DNA of 64,000 nt from JAVJUV01 sp040220415 (GTDB taxonomy: Bacteria; Pseudomonadota; Alphaproteobacteria; Rhodobacterales; Rhodobacteraceae), in assembly GCA_040220415.1 (NCBI GenBank), contig JAVJUV010000089.1, positions 1 to 64,000 on the forward strand, given 5' to 3'. The notes beneath the pieces were generated by a model, which did not search any database, was not told the DNA's origin, and worked only from the letters and a program-made list of their open reading frames with translations. Below are positions 51,964-61,323 of this stretch, in pieces. The translations under genes were made by a program, and so were the position numbers. Every line of letters starts with the position of its first letter. The stretch's first letter is position 1.

Positions 51964-52781
51964 GCGCAATACTCGGATTTGCCGGCTGCGAATTCCGGAT
52001 TGCCGTCAGGAATCGTTGGGTTGCCATTGTCATCGGGATGATGGCGCTGTTCGCGCTGATTCTTTCAGCGGCGGGAAGCGCCCCGACCGGGCAACTGGGA
52101 GCCGACAGGCTGTCCGTCACCGTGGCGAGCCTGACGAGCCTTGCCGTCTACCTCGTCCCTCTGGTCGCGCTTCTCATGGCTTTCGATGCCGTGGCCGGAG
52201 AGGTCGAGCGCGGTACGCTGCCGCTTCTTCTGACCTATCCAATCTCGCGCCCCCGCGTTCTGCTGGGCAAGGCCTTGGCGCATCTGGCGACGCTGGGACT
52301 GGCCTTGGCTGTCGGCTATGGCTCGGCCATCGCGGCGGCTTTTGCCGTTGATCCGAATGCTGCAGCGGGCCTGCCCGCGATGCTTCGCCTGTTCTGGTCT
52401 TCGTTGCTGCTTGGCGCCAGTTTTCTTGCCATAGGCTATGCAATATCTGCCTTTTCCCGGCGTCCGGGCGCCTCGGCGGGACTTTGCATCGGCTTTTGGC
52501 TGGTGATGATCGTGCTGTACGATCTTGGGCTTCTGTCGGCTATCGTCGCCGATGGTGGTGGCTGGTTTACAACCCGTATTTTCCCCTGGCTACTTCTTGC
52601 CAATCCAGCGGATGCGTTCCGCATCTTCAATCTTGCGTCGTCCGAAGCCACTGCGGCAGCGGCCGGTGTCGGCGGCGCTGCCAACGCGATCCCGGCTTGG
52701 CAAGCGTTGATATCTATCTTGGCGTGGCCGGTCATCGGGTTCGCCATCGCACACCTGACATTTCGAAAGGTGACGCCATGA
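51960..52781 (+). CDS. nosY: NosY, membrane subunit of the Nos maturation complex
   Basis: ABC-2 type permease of 273 residues with six helices (WVAIVIGMMALFALILSAAG; LAVYLVPLVALLMAFDAVAG; HLATLGLALAVGYGSAIAAAFAV; SSLLLGASFLAIGYAISAF; AGLCIGFWLVMIVLYDLGLLSAI; LISILAWPVIGFAIAHLTF). The conserved FDAVAGEVERGTLPLLLTYPISRPRVLLGK segment is typical of NosY. It probably moves a sulfur species across the membrane to NosD. Coupled to nosF and nosL by 4-base overlaps. Confidence 0.95.
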   Translation: MSAILGFAGCEFRIAVRNRWVAIVIGMMALFALILSAAGSAPTGQLGADRLSVTVASLTSLAVYLVPLVALLMAFDAVAGEVERGTLPLLLTYPISRPRVLLGKALAHLATLGLALAVGYGSAIAAAFAVDPNAAAGLPAMLRLFWSSLLLGASFLAIGYAISAFSRRPGASAGLCIGFWLVMIVLYDLGLLSAIVADGGGWFTTRIFPWLLLANPADAFRIFNLASSEATAAAAGVGGAANAIPAWQALISILAWPVIGFAIAHLTFRKVTP

Positions 52782-53347
52782 GACCTATCCTGCTCGCAAT
52801 GCTTTGCCTGTCGATCGTGACTGCTTGCAAGGAAGATGATCTGGCAAAGGGGCCAGCGCCGGTCAAGATGACGCCGGAGGCATTGGGTCACTATTGCCAG
52901 ATGAATCTGACCGAGCATCCCGGCCCCAAAGCGCAAATTCACCTCGAGGGGCTTCCCGCGCCCATATACTTTGCGCAGGTGCGGGATGCGATCGCATATC
53001 AGAAGATGCCCGAGCAGAGTCACGCGATTTCTGCATTTTATGTCAATGACATGGCGGTTGCACCAAGCTGGGAGGCACCGGGTGACGATAACTGGATTGC
53101 GGCATCCGCGGTGCAGTTCGTTGTGGGATCGGACATGGTTGGCGGGATGGGTGCTCCGGAAGTAGTGCCTTTCTCCAGTGGCTCCGCCGCGCAAGCCTTC
53201 GCCGACATTCACGGCGGGCAGGTTCTGGAACTTGGCCAGATCGCCGACGCTCACGTTCTGGCGCCCGAAGAGAGCGAGCCAAGTGCTGTGGACGACCAAG
53301 ACTTCATCGACCGGCTGAGTCGGATGTCAAACGAAAGGAACGGTTGA
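52778..53347 (+). CDS. nosL: NosL, copper chaperone lipoprotein
   Basis: Outer-membrane-type lipoprotein of 189 residues that delivers Cu(I) for CuZ assembly. Lipobox SIVTAC at residues 12-17, and the copper motif HYCQMNLTEHPGPKAQI with the Cys-x-Met pair near residue 40. YFAQVRDAIAYQKMPEQ and FVVGSDMVGGMGAPEVVPF are family blocks. The start ATG 52778 overlaps the nosY stop. Confidence 0.95.
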   Translation: MRPILLAMLCLSIVTACKEDDLAKGPAPVKMTPEALGHYCQMNLTEHPGPKAQIHLEGLPAPIYFAQVRDAIAYQKMPEQSHAISAFYVNDMAVAPSWEAPGDDNWIAASAVQFVVGSDMVGGMGAPEVVPFSSGSAAQAFADIHGGQVLELGQIADAHVLAPEESEPSAVDDQDFIDRLSRMSNERNG

Positions 53348-53348
53348 A

Positions 53349-54254
53349 ATGGCTGCACTGAACCGAAGACGTTTCATCGCGATTTCGGCAAGTGCCATGC
53401 TGGTCGCCGGCCGCGCGCACAGCGGCTCATTGCGCCAGTGGAGCGGATCAGGTCTGGGGGCCCGGGTAACGATCACCCTCGATCATCCGGACGGAGAGCG
53501 CCTTGCCGAGAAGGCATTTGCCGAGATCGATCGGCTGGAAGGTATCTTCAGCCTTTATCGGGCGACGTCTGCCCTGTCGCGTATGAATTCCGCGGGTATT
53601 CTCGATAATCCACCTTTCGAACTGCTGGAGTGTCTCAGTCTCTGCGGCGGCGTCCATCAGGCGACGGGCGGGCTTTTCGATCCGACCGTTCAACCGCTCT
53701 GGCAGCTATATGCCAGTGCCCATGCAAATCAGCGCCGGCCGGATGATACCGAAATTTCAGAGACACTGAAGAGTGTAGGATGGGATCGGGTCAGTCTGCA
53801 CCCCGGCGGTGTTCGCCTTGCAGCCGGGACGGCGCTGACGCTGAACGGTGTTGCTCAGGGATACGTGGCAGATCGGGTTGCGGAGATGTTCCAGCGCGAA
53901 GGGTTGAGCGATGTTCTGGTAGATACCGGAGAGATCGCAGCGCTTGGTCGCGAGTGGCCGGTAACACTGGATGCCGGTGGGCCTGTCGGCGATGTCCGGT
54001 TGCGCAACCAGGCGCTTGCCAGTTCCGCGCCGCTTGGGACTGTCTTCGATGCCGAAGGCAAGGTAGGTCACATACTGCATCCAAGGACCGGGTTACCCGC
54101 CGCACCGGAATGGAAGTTGGTAAGTGTGACCGCGCCCCGCGCCGCATTGGCTGACGCTCTCAGTACCGCCGCATGCCTGATGCCGAGAAATGGAATAATC
54201 GCGGCATGTGCCGGTTTTCCAGATACAAGCCTTGTCTTGGCCGAGCGGGCGTAA
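53349..54254 (+). CDS. nosX: NosX, ApbE-type FAD:protein FMN transferase
   Basis: Periplasmic flavinyltransferase of 301 residues that attaches FMN to the SGATVT threonine of NosR. Export signal NRRRFIAISASAMLVAGRAHS, with a twin-arginine-like NRRRF. ApbE blocks: YRATSALSRMNSAG, GLFDPTVQPLW, LNGVAQGYVADRVAEM, DVLVDTGEIAALG, and HILHPRTG near the C-terminus. The pairing with a covalent-FMN motif in NosR at the other end of the operon is consistent. It is 2 bases from nosL and ends the operon. Confidence 0.94.
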   Translation: MAALNRRRFIAISASAMLVAGRAHSGSLRQWSGSGLGARVTITLDHPDGERLAEKAFAEIDRLEGIFSLYRATSALSRMNSAGILDNPPFELLECLSLCGGVHQATGGLFDPTVQPLWQLYASAHANQRRPDDTEISETLKSVGWDRVSLHPGGVRLAAGTALTLNGVAQGYVADRVAEMFQREGLSDVLVDTGEIAALGREWPVTLDAGGPVGDVRLRNQALASSAPLGTVFDAEGKVGHILHPRTGLPAAPEWKLVSVTAPRAALADALSTAACLMPRNGIIAACAGFPDTSLVLAERA

Positions 54255-54545
54255 GGCGGGATCCTGGCGAGCGAATGACTGCCGTCTACGCACAGGTTCG
54301 CAAGTCGTTGTGTTCGTCGCTTGGGTTTCGGTTATCGCATCTGTGAGTGTCAGAGTTCTCATTTATGCCCCCAGTTTCAGTCTACGCCGATACCTTTGGA
54401 ACCATTATCGGGGGCGCCCTGATCTGCAGTGGCATCGTCCAAGCGACGCAAGACCTATTGAGTTTGGGGATCTATTTCAGAGGTTTGCCGCGAGCCGACG
54501 ATCTGACAGGCTCAGGGCGATGCCGGACACCAAAGAGTGCTGGGA

Positions 54546-55280
54546 ATGACAGAACTAGACCACGAGAAGAAGTCTGACCTCCGTAGAACGAAGGCCATCC
54601 TGGTTTTGGCCGCGTCAATTGCTTTTGTCAGCGCTCCTTTCTGGTCCAGCGGTTTTGGCGGGTTTGACCCGGAAGACTTCCCCGTGCCGACCGACAGTCC
54701 GATGTTGCAGCCAGCCGGCTATGTATTCGGGATCTGGGGGATCATTTATGTATGGCTCGTCCTGTCTGCCGGTTGCGGCTTGTTCATGCGAGCAGAGGAT
54801 CCGGATTGGGATAGGGTGCGCTGGTGGCTCACAGCCAGCCTTGCCCTTGGCACGCCGTGGATATCGGTGGCGAACGCAAGCCCGGTCTGGGCCACGGTTC
54901 TGATCGTCGGTATGCTGATCCCGGCGCTATTTGCGCAATTCTCGGCGCCGAGGAAGGACCGCTGGCTGTTGCGTGCTCCGGTCGCGCTCTATTCGGGATG
55001 GCTTACGGTGGCGACGGCAGTATCGGTGGGCGTTCTGCTGACGGGCTACGGGGCGCCACTATTGGCGTGGGCCGCGCTTCTGGTTGTTCTGGCCGGGGCC
55101 GGTTGTGTTCTGTGGATACTTCAAGGTGCTTCGCTGTACGGATTTTCCATCGCGTGGGGCCTTGGAGGAATAGTCGCCAAAAACCTCGCCGCGGATAATC
55201 ATCTGGTAGCGTCCGGCACGTTTCTTTTGACCCTATTCTTCATTTGGGCCTCCATTCGTTCAGAACGTGGGACTGGCTGA
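54546..55280 (+). CDS. TspO/MBR-related membrane protein
   Basis: Tryptophan-rich membrane protein of 244 residues with seven to eight helices. LQPAGYVFGIWGIIYVWLVLSAGCG resembles the TspO motif with Trp pairs, but the protein is longer than TspO (about 160) and belongs to the larger relative group seen in proteobacteria. ATG 54546 (MTELDHEKK) is preferred; a GTG at 54537 would add three residues. A 290-base gap separates it from nosX, and no shared regulatory site was noticed. Ligand and role unknown. Confidence 0.65.
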   Translation: MTELDHEKKSDLRRTKAILVLAASIAFVSAPFWSSGFGGFDPEDFPVPTDSPMLQPAGYVFGIWGIIYVWLVLSAGCGLFMRAEDPDWDRVRWWLTASLALGTPWISVANASPVWATVLIVGMLIPALFAQFSAPRKDRWLLRAPVALYSGWLTVATAVSVGVLLTGYGAPLLAWAALLVVLAGAGCVLWILQGASLYGFSIAWGLGGIVAKNLAADNHLVASGTFLLTLFFIWASIRSERGTG

Positions 55281-55682
55281 TCTTCTTTAAGGCTGGGAAG
55301 TCTGCGATGGGAACAAGGTCTCGAATGTCTTGCAGCTTCTCGGTCATCTGGATTGCTCGTGTCCTGGACCGCGAACGTGCGACAGGGCTACGGCTTGAAT
55401 AGCCGGGCCCCAAGGGGCGAAGCTATGAGTTGCGAACCGGACTATCCAGACATTCATATTTCTCACCTCCAACCGTCAGTTGGTTGCTTTGAAAAGACTT
55501 CACGAGCCTCGACGAAGCATGGGATTGATTCCTTTCGGCGGTATCATGCATTCCTTCCTTCGCTCATCCCGGAGCGGCTGCCGGCAACGCGATGAATGCG
55601 TCGGGCTGCAATCAAAATTGCGAGTTTGACTGTGCCGCAATAATGAGTTCATGTCATCAGGAACGCCAACAAAGGAGGAGTC
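55281..55682 (+). promoter_or_regulatory. Regulatory gap before the inositol/sugar cluster
   Basis: A 402-base gap with no supported gene. Near its end GCAA-TCAAAA-TTGC (55608-55621) is a 4-N6-4 inverted repeat, followed by a weaker GCAATAATGAGTTC (55637-55650). The same GCAA-N6-TTGC lies between the aldehyde dehydrogenase gene and iolD. The repeat is probably the operator of the RpiR regulator encoded in the cluster. GGAGGAG at 55674-55680 is the ribosome-binding site of the SDR gene. Confidence 0.5.
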
Positions 55683-56498
55683 ATGAACAGACTGGATGGG
55701 AAAATTGCGGTTGTCACGGGCAGCACGCAGGGTCTGGGGGCCGCCATCGCGCGGAACTTCGCGGCGGCAGGCGCAGCAGGTATCGTTACGTGCGGACGTG
55801 GCGCTGAAAAGGGAAATGCGGTTGCCAAATCCATCGCCGAGGAACACGGCACGCCGGTGAGTTTCGTTCAGGCGAATCTGGAGTCGCTGGACGACTGCGC
55901 CGCGATTATCGCGGCCGCGGACCGTGACTTCGGCCGGGTCGATATTCTTGTGAACGCGGCAGGATTGACCGATCGGGGCAATCTTCTGAACACCTCGCCG
56001 GACCTTTTCGATCGAATGATGGCCGTCAATGTGCGGGCGCCTTTCTTCCTGATGCAGGGGGCGGTGAAGTTAATGATCCGCGAAGGCGTCGAAGGCCGAA
56101 TTGTAAACATCGGGTCGACTTCAAGCCGTGCGGGGCAGCCGTTCCTGGCGCCATATTCAACCTCGAAGGGCGCTCTTTCGACACTGACGCGGCATGCTGG
56201 CTATGCCTTGATGCGGAACCGAATCCGGGTGAACCAATTGGATATCGGCTGGATGAATTCGGATCACGAGCGCAAAATTCAGGAGCAGGAACAGGGGGAT
56301 GCCGAGTTTATTGATCGAGTAGCCAAGACACTGCCATTCGGGCGGCTTCTGGACCCGGCCGAGGTGGCGCGCGCTGTCGCGTTCCTTGCGTCCGATGACA
56401 GCGGGATGATGACGGGGTCGGTGGTCCAGTTCGATCAATCGGTCTGGGGTGGTTATGACGGACAGGCGCCTGCGCCGGAAGAACCGCTTAGGGAGTGA
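55683..56498 (+). CDS. SDR family oxidoreductase
   Basis: Short-chain dehydrogenase of 271 residues: cofactor motif VTGSTQGLGAAIARN, VNAAGLTDRGN (NAAG), IVNIGSTSSRAGQP with Ser, YSTSKGAL with Tyr and Lys (about residues 158-162), and VVQFDQSVWGGYDG at the end. Probably oxidises a polyol, inositol or sugar hydroxyl, in view of its neighbours. Preceded by a strong GGAGGAG and the GCAA-N6-TTGC operator candidate. Next gene starts 5 bases after its stop. Confidence 0.88.
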   Translation: MNRLDGKIAVVTGSTQGLGAAIARNFAAAGAAGIVTCGRGAEKGNAVAKSIAEEHGTPVSFVQANLESLDDCAAIIAAADRDFGRVDILVNAAGLTDRGNLLNTSPDLFDRMMAVNVRAPFFLMQGAVKLMIREGVEGRIVNIGSTSSRAGQPFLAPYSTSKGALSTLTRHAGYALMRNRIRVNQLDIGWMNSDHERKIQEQEQGDAEFIDRVAKTLPFGRLLDPAEVARAVAFLASDDSGMMTGSVVQFDQSVWGGYDGQAPAPEEPLRE

Positions 56499-56503
56499 AT
56501 TCC

Positions 56504-57580
56504 ATGAAGAAAGTAAGATATGCCGTTGTCGGGGCAGGATGGATCAGTCAAGAGGCATTCCTTCCGTCTGTCCACGCGACGCCGAATTCCGAAGTAACCG
56601 CGATTGTATCGGGTAGCGGTGATGCGGCCCGCAAACTGGCGGATTTTCACGACATTCCGAATGTCTACAGCTATGACGATTATGACAGTATGCTGGCCGG
56701 CGACACCGTGGACGCGGTATATATCGCGCTGCCGAACTCCATGCATGCAGATTATTCGATCAGGGCGGCGAAGGCTGGAAAGCACGCGCTGGTTGAGAAG
56801 CCCTTGGCAGTCTCTGTGGCGGAATGCGAAGCGATGATCCGATCCGCGGAGGAAAACAAGACGCTCATCATGACGGCATATCGCCTTCATTCGGAACCGG
56901 GGACAGTGAAGGTGCTGGATCTCATACGCTCTGGCGAGATCGGAGAACCGAAGCTCTTCGCCTCGACATTCTCTTTTCAGTCCGCCGCCGAAAACCACCG
57001 GTTGCAGGGCGAACATTGGGGGGGGCCGTTGCAGGACATCGGGGTCTATTGTCTGAACGCGGCGCGTCATTGTCTCGGCTCCGAACCTGTGGAAGTGGCG
57101 GCGATGAAGGTGCATGGCAACGGCGACCCGCGCTTTCGCGAGGTCGAGGGGTCGATGGCGGTCACGATGCGGTTTCCCGGCGACAAACTGGCCCAATTCA
57201 TCATCAGTTTCGAAAGCGACGATACAGACACCTACAGGATCATCGGGACCGAGGGCGAGATTACTGTGGAGCAGTGCTATGACTTTCATTTCAATCCGCG
57301 GATCTGGGTATCGAAGGGTAGAAATCGGCGCGAGATAGAGGTGCCGGACACTGATCACTTCGCGGGCCAGACAGCCTATTTCTCCGACTGCATCCTGAAT
57401 GGAAAGCGACCCGTTCCGGATGGAGAGGAAGGCCTTGCCGACGTGAGGGCGCTTCTGGCGATCGAAGAAGCGGCCAAGACTGAGCAGCCACAGAAGGTCG
57501 ATACTCCTGTGCGGGAAAACCACCCGACGCAGGACTGTGTGCGTATCCTTCCGAGAACGGACAAGAGGCTTGTGCTTTAG
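56504..57580 (+). CDS. Gfo/Idh/MocA family dehydrogenase
   Basis: NAD(P)-dependent sugar or inositol dehydrogenase of 358 residues. Rossmann fold VRYAVVGAGWISQEAFLPSV, the catalytic EKPLAVSVAECEAMI (Lys of EKP near residue 95), then the beta-sheet domain with GPLQDIGVYCLNAARHCLGSEP where Asp and His-like residues lie. Resembles glucose-fructose oxidoreductase and trans-dihydrodiol dehydrogenase relatives. ATG 56504 has GGGAG 8 bases upstream. Second gene of the rightward pair; converges on the rpiR-like gene with a 4-base overlap. Confidence 0.88.
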   Translation: MKKVRYAVVGAGWISQEAFLPSVHATPNSEVTAIVSGSGDAARKLADFHDIPNVYSYDDYDSMLAGDTVDAVYIALPNSMHADYSIRAAKAGKHALVEKPLAVSVAECEAMIRSAEENKTLIMTAYRLHSEPGTVKVLDLIRSGEIGEPKLFASTFSFQSAAENHRLQGEHWGGPLQDIGVYCLNAARHCLGSEPVEVAAMKVHGNGDPRFREVEGSMAVTMRFPGDKLAQFIISFESDDTDTYRIIGTEGEITVEQCYDFHFNPRIWVSKGRNRREIEVPDTDHFAGQTAYFSDCILNGKRPVPDGEEGLADVRALLAIEEAAKTEQPQKVDTPVRENHPTQDCVRILPRTDKRLVL

Positions 57581-58440
57581 GGCTGCGTCACCGTCGGAAT
57601 ACGGGGATCGTCGTCGCGCTGCATTTTCGCGGCCAGCGCGACGGCGAGCGCCTGTGCCAGGCACATAGGTGCAGCAAGCGAGCGCGAGAAGGTGTAAGCA
57701 TGCTCCGGGATCGCGAATAGCAGATCGGCGGATTTTGCCAAGGGAGACAATGTCGAGTCGGTGATCGCCAGGATCGGGACACCTCTCGCTTTGGTTTCTT
57801 CGGTGATGTTAACGACCTCTGTCGCGTAGAACCGGAACGAGATCGCGAAGAGAAGGTCGCTTTTCTTGATCAGTTTGGCACGGTGGGTGGCTAGCCCCCC
57901 GCTTTCGTCAAGCAGTATGCTTGGCTTGCCGATCATGGTGAGAACGTAGTGAAGCAGGAACACCAGCGGTGAAGATCGAAGCTGGCCGACAAGGTAAATG
58001 GTCTCTGCCTTGTCCATCAATTTGACCGCTTTGTCGATTTGATCGGGCGGAGTCGACGTAAGCAGGTCCTGCAAAGAGGCTACATCGCGCACGACCAGTT
58101 CGCTAAGGATGTTGGAGTGTTCCTCGTCCGTCTGGCCGGTCAATTCGGCCTCGAGTGCTCTTAGTCGCGCGGTAAAGCCCGGTGCTGCCGTCGAAAGGCG
58201 CTTCTGAAACAAGGTCTGAAGGTCCTTGAAACCCGAATACCCAAGCGACTGGGCGAACCTCACGAAACTGGACGCGTGAATGCCGCAGGCTTCTGCGATG
58301 GCGTTGACCGACATGACCGCCACATCGTTGGGATTTTGGGTCAGGTATTCCCCGATGCGCTGGTGGGTCTTGCTCATCCCCTCGTAGCGCTCGTGGATGA
58401 TTCTGATTAGGTCCTCATAGTCGGCGGGTGTGTCTGTCAT
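57577..58440 (-). CDS. RpiR-family transcriptional regulator
   Basis: Regulator of 287 residues: N-terminal HTH_6 domain (THQRIGEYLTQNPNDVAVMSVNAIAEACGIHASSFVRFAQSLGYSGFKDLQ) and C-terminal SIS phosphosugar-binding domain (about 125-260; AETIYLVGQLRSSPLVFLLHYVL; ARGVPILAITDSTLSPLAKSADLLFAIP). Such proteins sense sugar phosphates and in several alphaproteobacteria control inositol catabolism. It is the last gene of the leftward operon, overlapping the preceding dehydrogenase by 4 bases (ATGA), and is the likely owner of the GCAA-N6-TTGC sites. Confidence 0.92.
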   Translation of the reverse strand: MTDTPADYEDLIRIIHERYEGMSKTHQRIGEYLTQNPNDVAVMSVNAIAEACGIHASSFVRFAQSLGYSGFKDLQTLFQKRLSTAAPGFTARLRALEAELTGQTDEEHSNILSELVVRDVASLQDLLTSTPPDQIDKAVKLMDKAETIYLVGQLRSSPLVFLLHYVLTMIGKPSILLDESGGLATHRAKLIKKSDLLFAISFRFYATEVVNITEETKARGVPILAITDSTLSPLAKSADLLFAIPEHAYTFSRSLAAPMCLAQALAVALAAKMQRDDDPRIPTVTQP

Positions 58441-59552
58441 GTCGCTAGCCAATGCTCCTCTTTCGACGAGCGATGGACCGTCTCAACAAGCGACTGTATG
58501 CGCCACCCTGCCCGGAAGTTGAACGGCTCTTCGTGTTCGCCCGCGATGGCTTTGATGTAGCCTGCGACCTCGATGGCTTTTAGATCATTGAATCCGATCT
58601 GGTGGCCCGGAGCGACACAGAACTGACCGTAGGGCGGGTGGTCGGGGCCAGCGAGGATGGTGCGGAAACCTTGACGGCCGCCCCGGTCCGAGATGGGGAA
58701 ATAGCGCAGTTCGTTCAGGCGTTCGCCCGAGAAGGTTAACCCGCCTTTCGATCCGTAGACCTCGAAATCATGGCTCATCTTCTGACCGGTTGCTACCCAG
58801 CTGGCCTCGACTGAACCGGTAGCGCCGTTCTGGAAGCGCAGAAAAGCACGGCCGATGTCGTCGACCTCGACCTTCCGTTGGCCGCCCTTGCCGTCGGGTC
58901 TTTCACCGACAACCGTTGCCGTGTCGCCCATGACCTTGCTGATCGGGCCGCAAAGGTATTCGGCCGTGGCCAGGGTGTGGCTGCCCAGGTCCGCAAACGC
59001 TCCCCCGCCTTCGGGGTCGTGGCGGAAGGTGAATGGGGCGCTCGCGTCGACCATGTAGTCCTCGGCGTGGTACCCCCGGTAGGTGCGGATATCGCCCAAC
59101 TCGCCCGAGAGGATCATTTCGCGGGCCAGACCGAACATCGGATTGCAGAGGTAGTTGAAGCCAACCTGGGTCTTAATGCCGGCCGTCTCGGCGGCATCCG
59201 CCATTTCTGCTGCGTCCGCGGCCAGTGGGGCCAGTGGCTTTTCGCAGTAGACATGCTTGCCCGCCGCGATGGCGGCCAAGGACATCTCTTTGTGAAGCGC
59301 GTTGGGGGCCGTAATATTAACCACGTCGATGGCCGGATTTCCGATGATCGACCGCCAGTCACTTGTCGACGTCTCGAATCCGTACTGCACGGCTGCTCGC
59401 CTGGCAGAGTCGTCTGTGATATCGGCGACTGTGTCTAGAACGACTTCGAAGGGCAGATCAAATACCCGCGCGGCCGTAGCGTAGCCGAATACGTGCGCCT
59501 TCCCCATGAAGCCGGTGCCAATGAGCCCGACGCGTATCTGAGGTTTAGCCAT
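58437..59552 (-). CDS. Gfo/Idh/MocA family dehydrogenase
   Basis: Protein of 371 residues, the second Gfo/Idh/MocA enzyme in the cluster. IRVGLIGTGFMGKAHVFGY is the cofactor fold, NITAPNALHKEMSLAAIAAGKHVYCEKPLAPLA includes the conserved EKP lysine, and AFADLGSHTLATAEYLCGPI has the Asp and His of the active site. It differs clearly from the 56504 gene, more like myo-inositol/scyllo-inosose-type or LacA-like dehydrogenases. ATG 59552 is chosen over a TTG one codon earlier. Overlaps the hydroxyacid dehydrogenase gene by 8 bases. Confidence 0.88.
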   Translation of the reverse strand: MAKPQIRVGLIGTGFMGKAHVFGYATAARVFDLPFEVVLDTVADITDDSARRAAVQYGFETSTSDWRSIIGNPAIDVVNITAPNALHKEMSLAAIAAGKHVYCEKPLAPLAADAAEMADAAETAGIKTQVGFNYLCNPMFGLAREMILSGELGDIRTYRGYHAEDYMVDASAPFTFRHDPEGGGAFADLGSHTLATAEYLCGPISKVMGDTATVVGERPDGKGGQRKVEVDDIGRAFLRFQNGATGSVEASWVATGQKMSHDFEVYGSKGGLTFSGERLNELRYFPISDRGGRQGFRTILAGPDHPPYGQFCVAPGHQIGFNDLKAIEVAGYIKAIAGEHEEPFNFRAGWRIQSLVETVHRSSKEEHWLAT

Positions 59553-60507
59553 CAAGCGATACTCCGTTCACGACAAGGCTCGGATCGAGGCGGCCAGACA
59601 AGAAGTCCAGTATGTTTCGTACGGAATGCACGCCAAGCCTTTCGCTGCCTTCCTGCGTCAGGCCGGCGATGTGCGGTGAGAGCAGTACATTGTCGAGTCC
59701 GAAGAGGGGGTTGTCCGGCAGCGGCGGTTCTATGTCGAAGACGTCGATCCCCGCTGCGCGGATCTTTCGGGAGCGCAAGGCATCCGCCAGCGCCTTTTCG
59801 TCGATAATTCCTCCGCGCGATGTGTTCACGATGACAGCAGTGGCCTTCATGGCGGCCAGTTCGCGCTCGCCGATCAGAGGTTTGTCAGGCTTGGGAGCAT
59901 GAATCGATATGACATCGGCCCAGGCGAGAGCTTCCTCAAGCGTGTCCACGGGCTGAACATCTCCCTCGGGCCAGCCATTGGCGGCCAGAAAGGGATCGAA
60001 GGCCTTTACTGTCATATCGAACCCCTTCGCCAGCCTTGCGAGCTTGCCGCCGATCCGGCCATAGCCGAGTATCAGCAGGTTCTTGCCGCCGATCTCACCC
60101 GCCTCAAGTGTGTTCCGCCAACTCCAGTCACCATTTCGGACAGCGGCATCAGAACGAACCGCCAACTTGACGGAGGCCAGGATCATCATGATTGCGTGCT
60201 CGGCCACGCCGCCTGAATTCACGTCACCGACGATGCAAAGCGGAATTCCGCGCTTTGTCAGAGCGTTCGTGTCCACGGCGTCGTAGCCCACGCCGTGGCG
60301 CGACACGAGGCGAAGCCTTTTCGCATTGCTGATCGTGGCTTCTGTCATTGGCTGCGTCCGAATCAGCAAAACATCTGCGTCCGCGATCCGGTGGGCATAG
60401 CAATCCTCGGTTGCACCATCGGTCAGTTCGTAGGTCACACCGTCAGCCGCTTCCAGCATGGCGACTGCATCAGGATGGATCGAGCCGACAACCAGGACGT
60501 GGGTCAT
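59545..60507 (-). CDS. D-2-hydroxyacid dehydrogenase
   Basis: NAD-dependent 2-hydroxyacid dehydrogenase of 320 residues, of the phosphoglycerate dehydrogenase type without ACT domain. GYGRIGGKLARLAKGFDMTVKAFDP is the nucleotide fold (near residues 149-173), NTSRGGIIDEKALADAL holds the catalytic Arg, DVFDIEPPLPDNPLF the Glu and LSPHIAGLT the His. In this cluster it may reduce or oxidise a keto acid arising from aldol cleavage. Coupled to the aldolase gene by ATGA. Confidence 0.9.
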   Translation of the reverse strand: MTHVLVVGSIHPDAVAMLEAADGVTYELTDGATEDCYAHRIADADVLLIRTQPMTEATISNAKRLRLVSRHGVGYDAVDTNALTKRGIPLCIVGDVNSGGVAEHAIMMILASVKLAVRSDAAVRNGDWSWRNTLEAGEIGGKNLLILGYGRIGGKLARLAKGFDMTVKAFDPFLAANGWPEGDVQPVDTLEEALAWADVISIHAPKPDKPLIGERELAAMKATAVIVNTSRGGIIDEKALADALRSRKIRAAGIDVFDIEPPLPDNPLFGLDNVLLSPHIAGLTQEGSERLGVHSVRNILDFLSGRLDPSLVVNGVSLDG

Positions 60508-61313
60508 CCGTAGCTGCCTTTCTGCCCCGTGCCACCATCGGTGCCCGTCAGATCGCGGAAACGGCTGACTGCGTCACTCGCAGCGGCGGCCAGAAGGCGG
60601 ACGTCGCCCGAAACCGTCACCATGTTGTAACCCCAGCCGGTAGCCTTGACCGCATAGTCCACAGCACCGCAATGCAGCGCTGATGCGATTCCGTTTGCAC
60701 TCGCCACGTCGGCAATTCGTTTGATGACCTCCAGCATCTCGTCTTCGGTCCGGTCGAATCCGGGAGGAAGCCGTCCTTGGGTCACTCCAAGGGTTAAATC
60801 CGCCGGACCAACGTAGAGACCGTCGAGACCGGGCGTTGCGGCGATCTCGTCAAGATTTGCAACACCATCGGCAGTCTCGATCATGGCAAAGGCAAGAATG
60901 TCGGCATTGGCGTCCTTGACGTTGTAGCCGGGCATGGCAAAGGTCGCACGGGTCGGGCCGTAGCTGCGCTGTCCCAGTGGCGGATAGCGCATGAAACTGA
61001 CGAATTCCTCGGCTTCGGCGCGATTGTTGATCATCGGGCAGATGATCCCCATTGCGCCCGCGTCGAGCATCTTCATGATGATGCCCGGCTCACGCCAGGG
61101 CACGCGCGCCATGGGAACAGTGCCGGAAGCGCGGATCGCCTGAAGCATCGGAAGTGCGGCACCATAGTCCAGAGCGCCATGTTGGACATCAATCGAAACC
61201 GAGTCGAAACCCTGTGCCGCCATGATTTCGGCGCTGAACGAACTGCCGATCGAACACCATCCGTTGATGGTCGGCTTACCGGCTTTCCACTTTTCTTTCA
61301 ACAAGTTAGCCAT
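60504..61313 (-). CDS. HpcH/HpaI family aldolase
   Basis: Class II (metal-dependent) pyruvate aldolase of 269 residues. GFDSVSIDVQHGALDYGAAL carries the catalytic region, PMARVPWREPGIIMKMLDAGAMGIICPMI and FAMIETADGVANLDEIAATPGLDGLYVGPADLTLG have the Glu and Asp metal ligands. Cleaves 2-keto-3-deoxy acids (or 4-hydroxy-2-keto acids) to pyruvate plus an aldehyde. The aldehyde dehydrogenase gene just upstream in the operon is the natural next enzyme. ATG 61313. Confidence 0.9.
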   Translation of the reverse strand: MANLLKEKWKAGKPTINGWCSIGSSFSAEIMAAQGFDSVSIDVQHGALDYGAALPMLQAIRASGTVPMARVPWREPGIIMKMLDAGAMGIICPMINNRAEAEEFVSFMRYPPLGQRSYGPTRATFAMPGYNVKDANADILAFAMIETADGVANLDEIAATPGLDGLYVGPADLTLGVTQGRLPPGFDRTEDEMLEVIKRIADVASANGIASALHCGAVDYAVKATGWGYNMVTVSGDVRLLAAAASDAVSRFRDLTGTDGGTGQKGSYG

Positions 61314-61323
61314 TAGTTTCCCC

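Noticed and set aside
54347..54577. Plus-strand 76-codon frame with a hydrophobic stretch between nosX and the TspO-related gene.
   Set aside because: No ribosome-binding site, no recognisable family, and it overlaps the start of the next gene.
55500..55547. A minus-strand 15-codon frame with a good Shine-Dalgarno whose KGINPML start recalls FucU/RbsD mutarotases.
   Set aside because: Too short and the similarity covers only about seven residues; it ends without the conserved MGHGDEI region. Perhaps a relic, not supportable as a gene.
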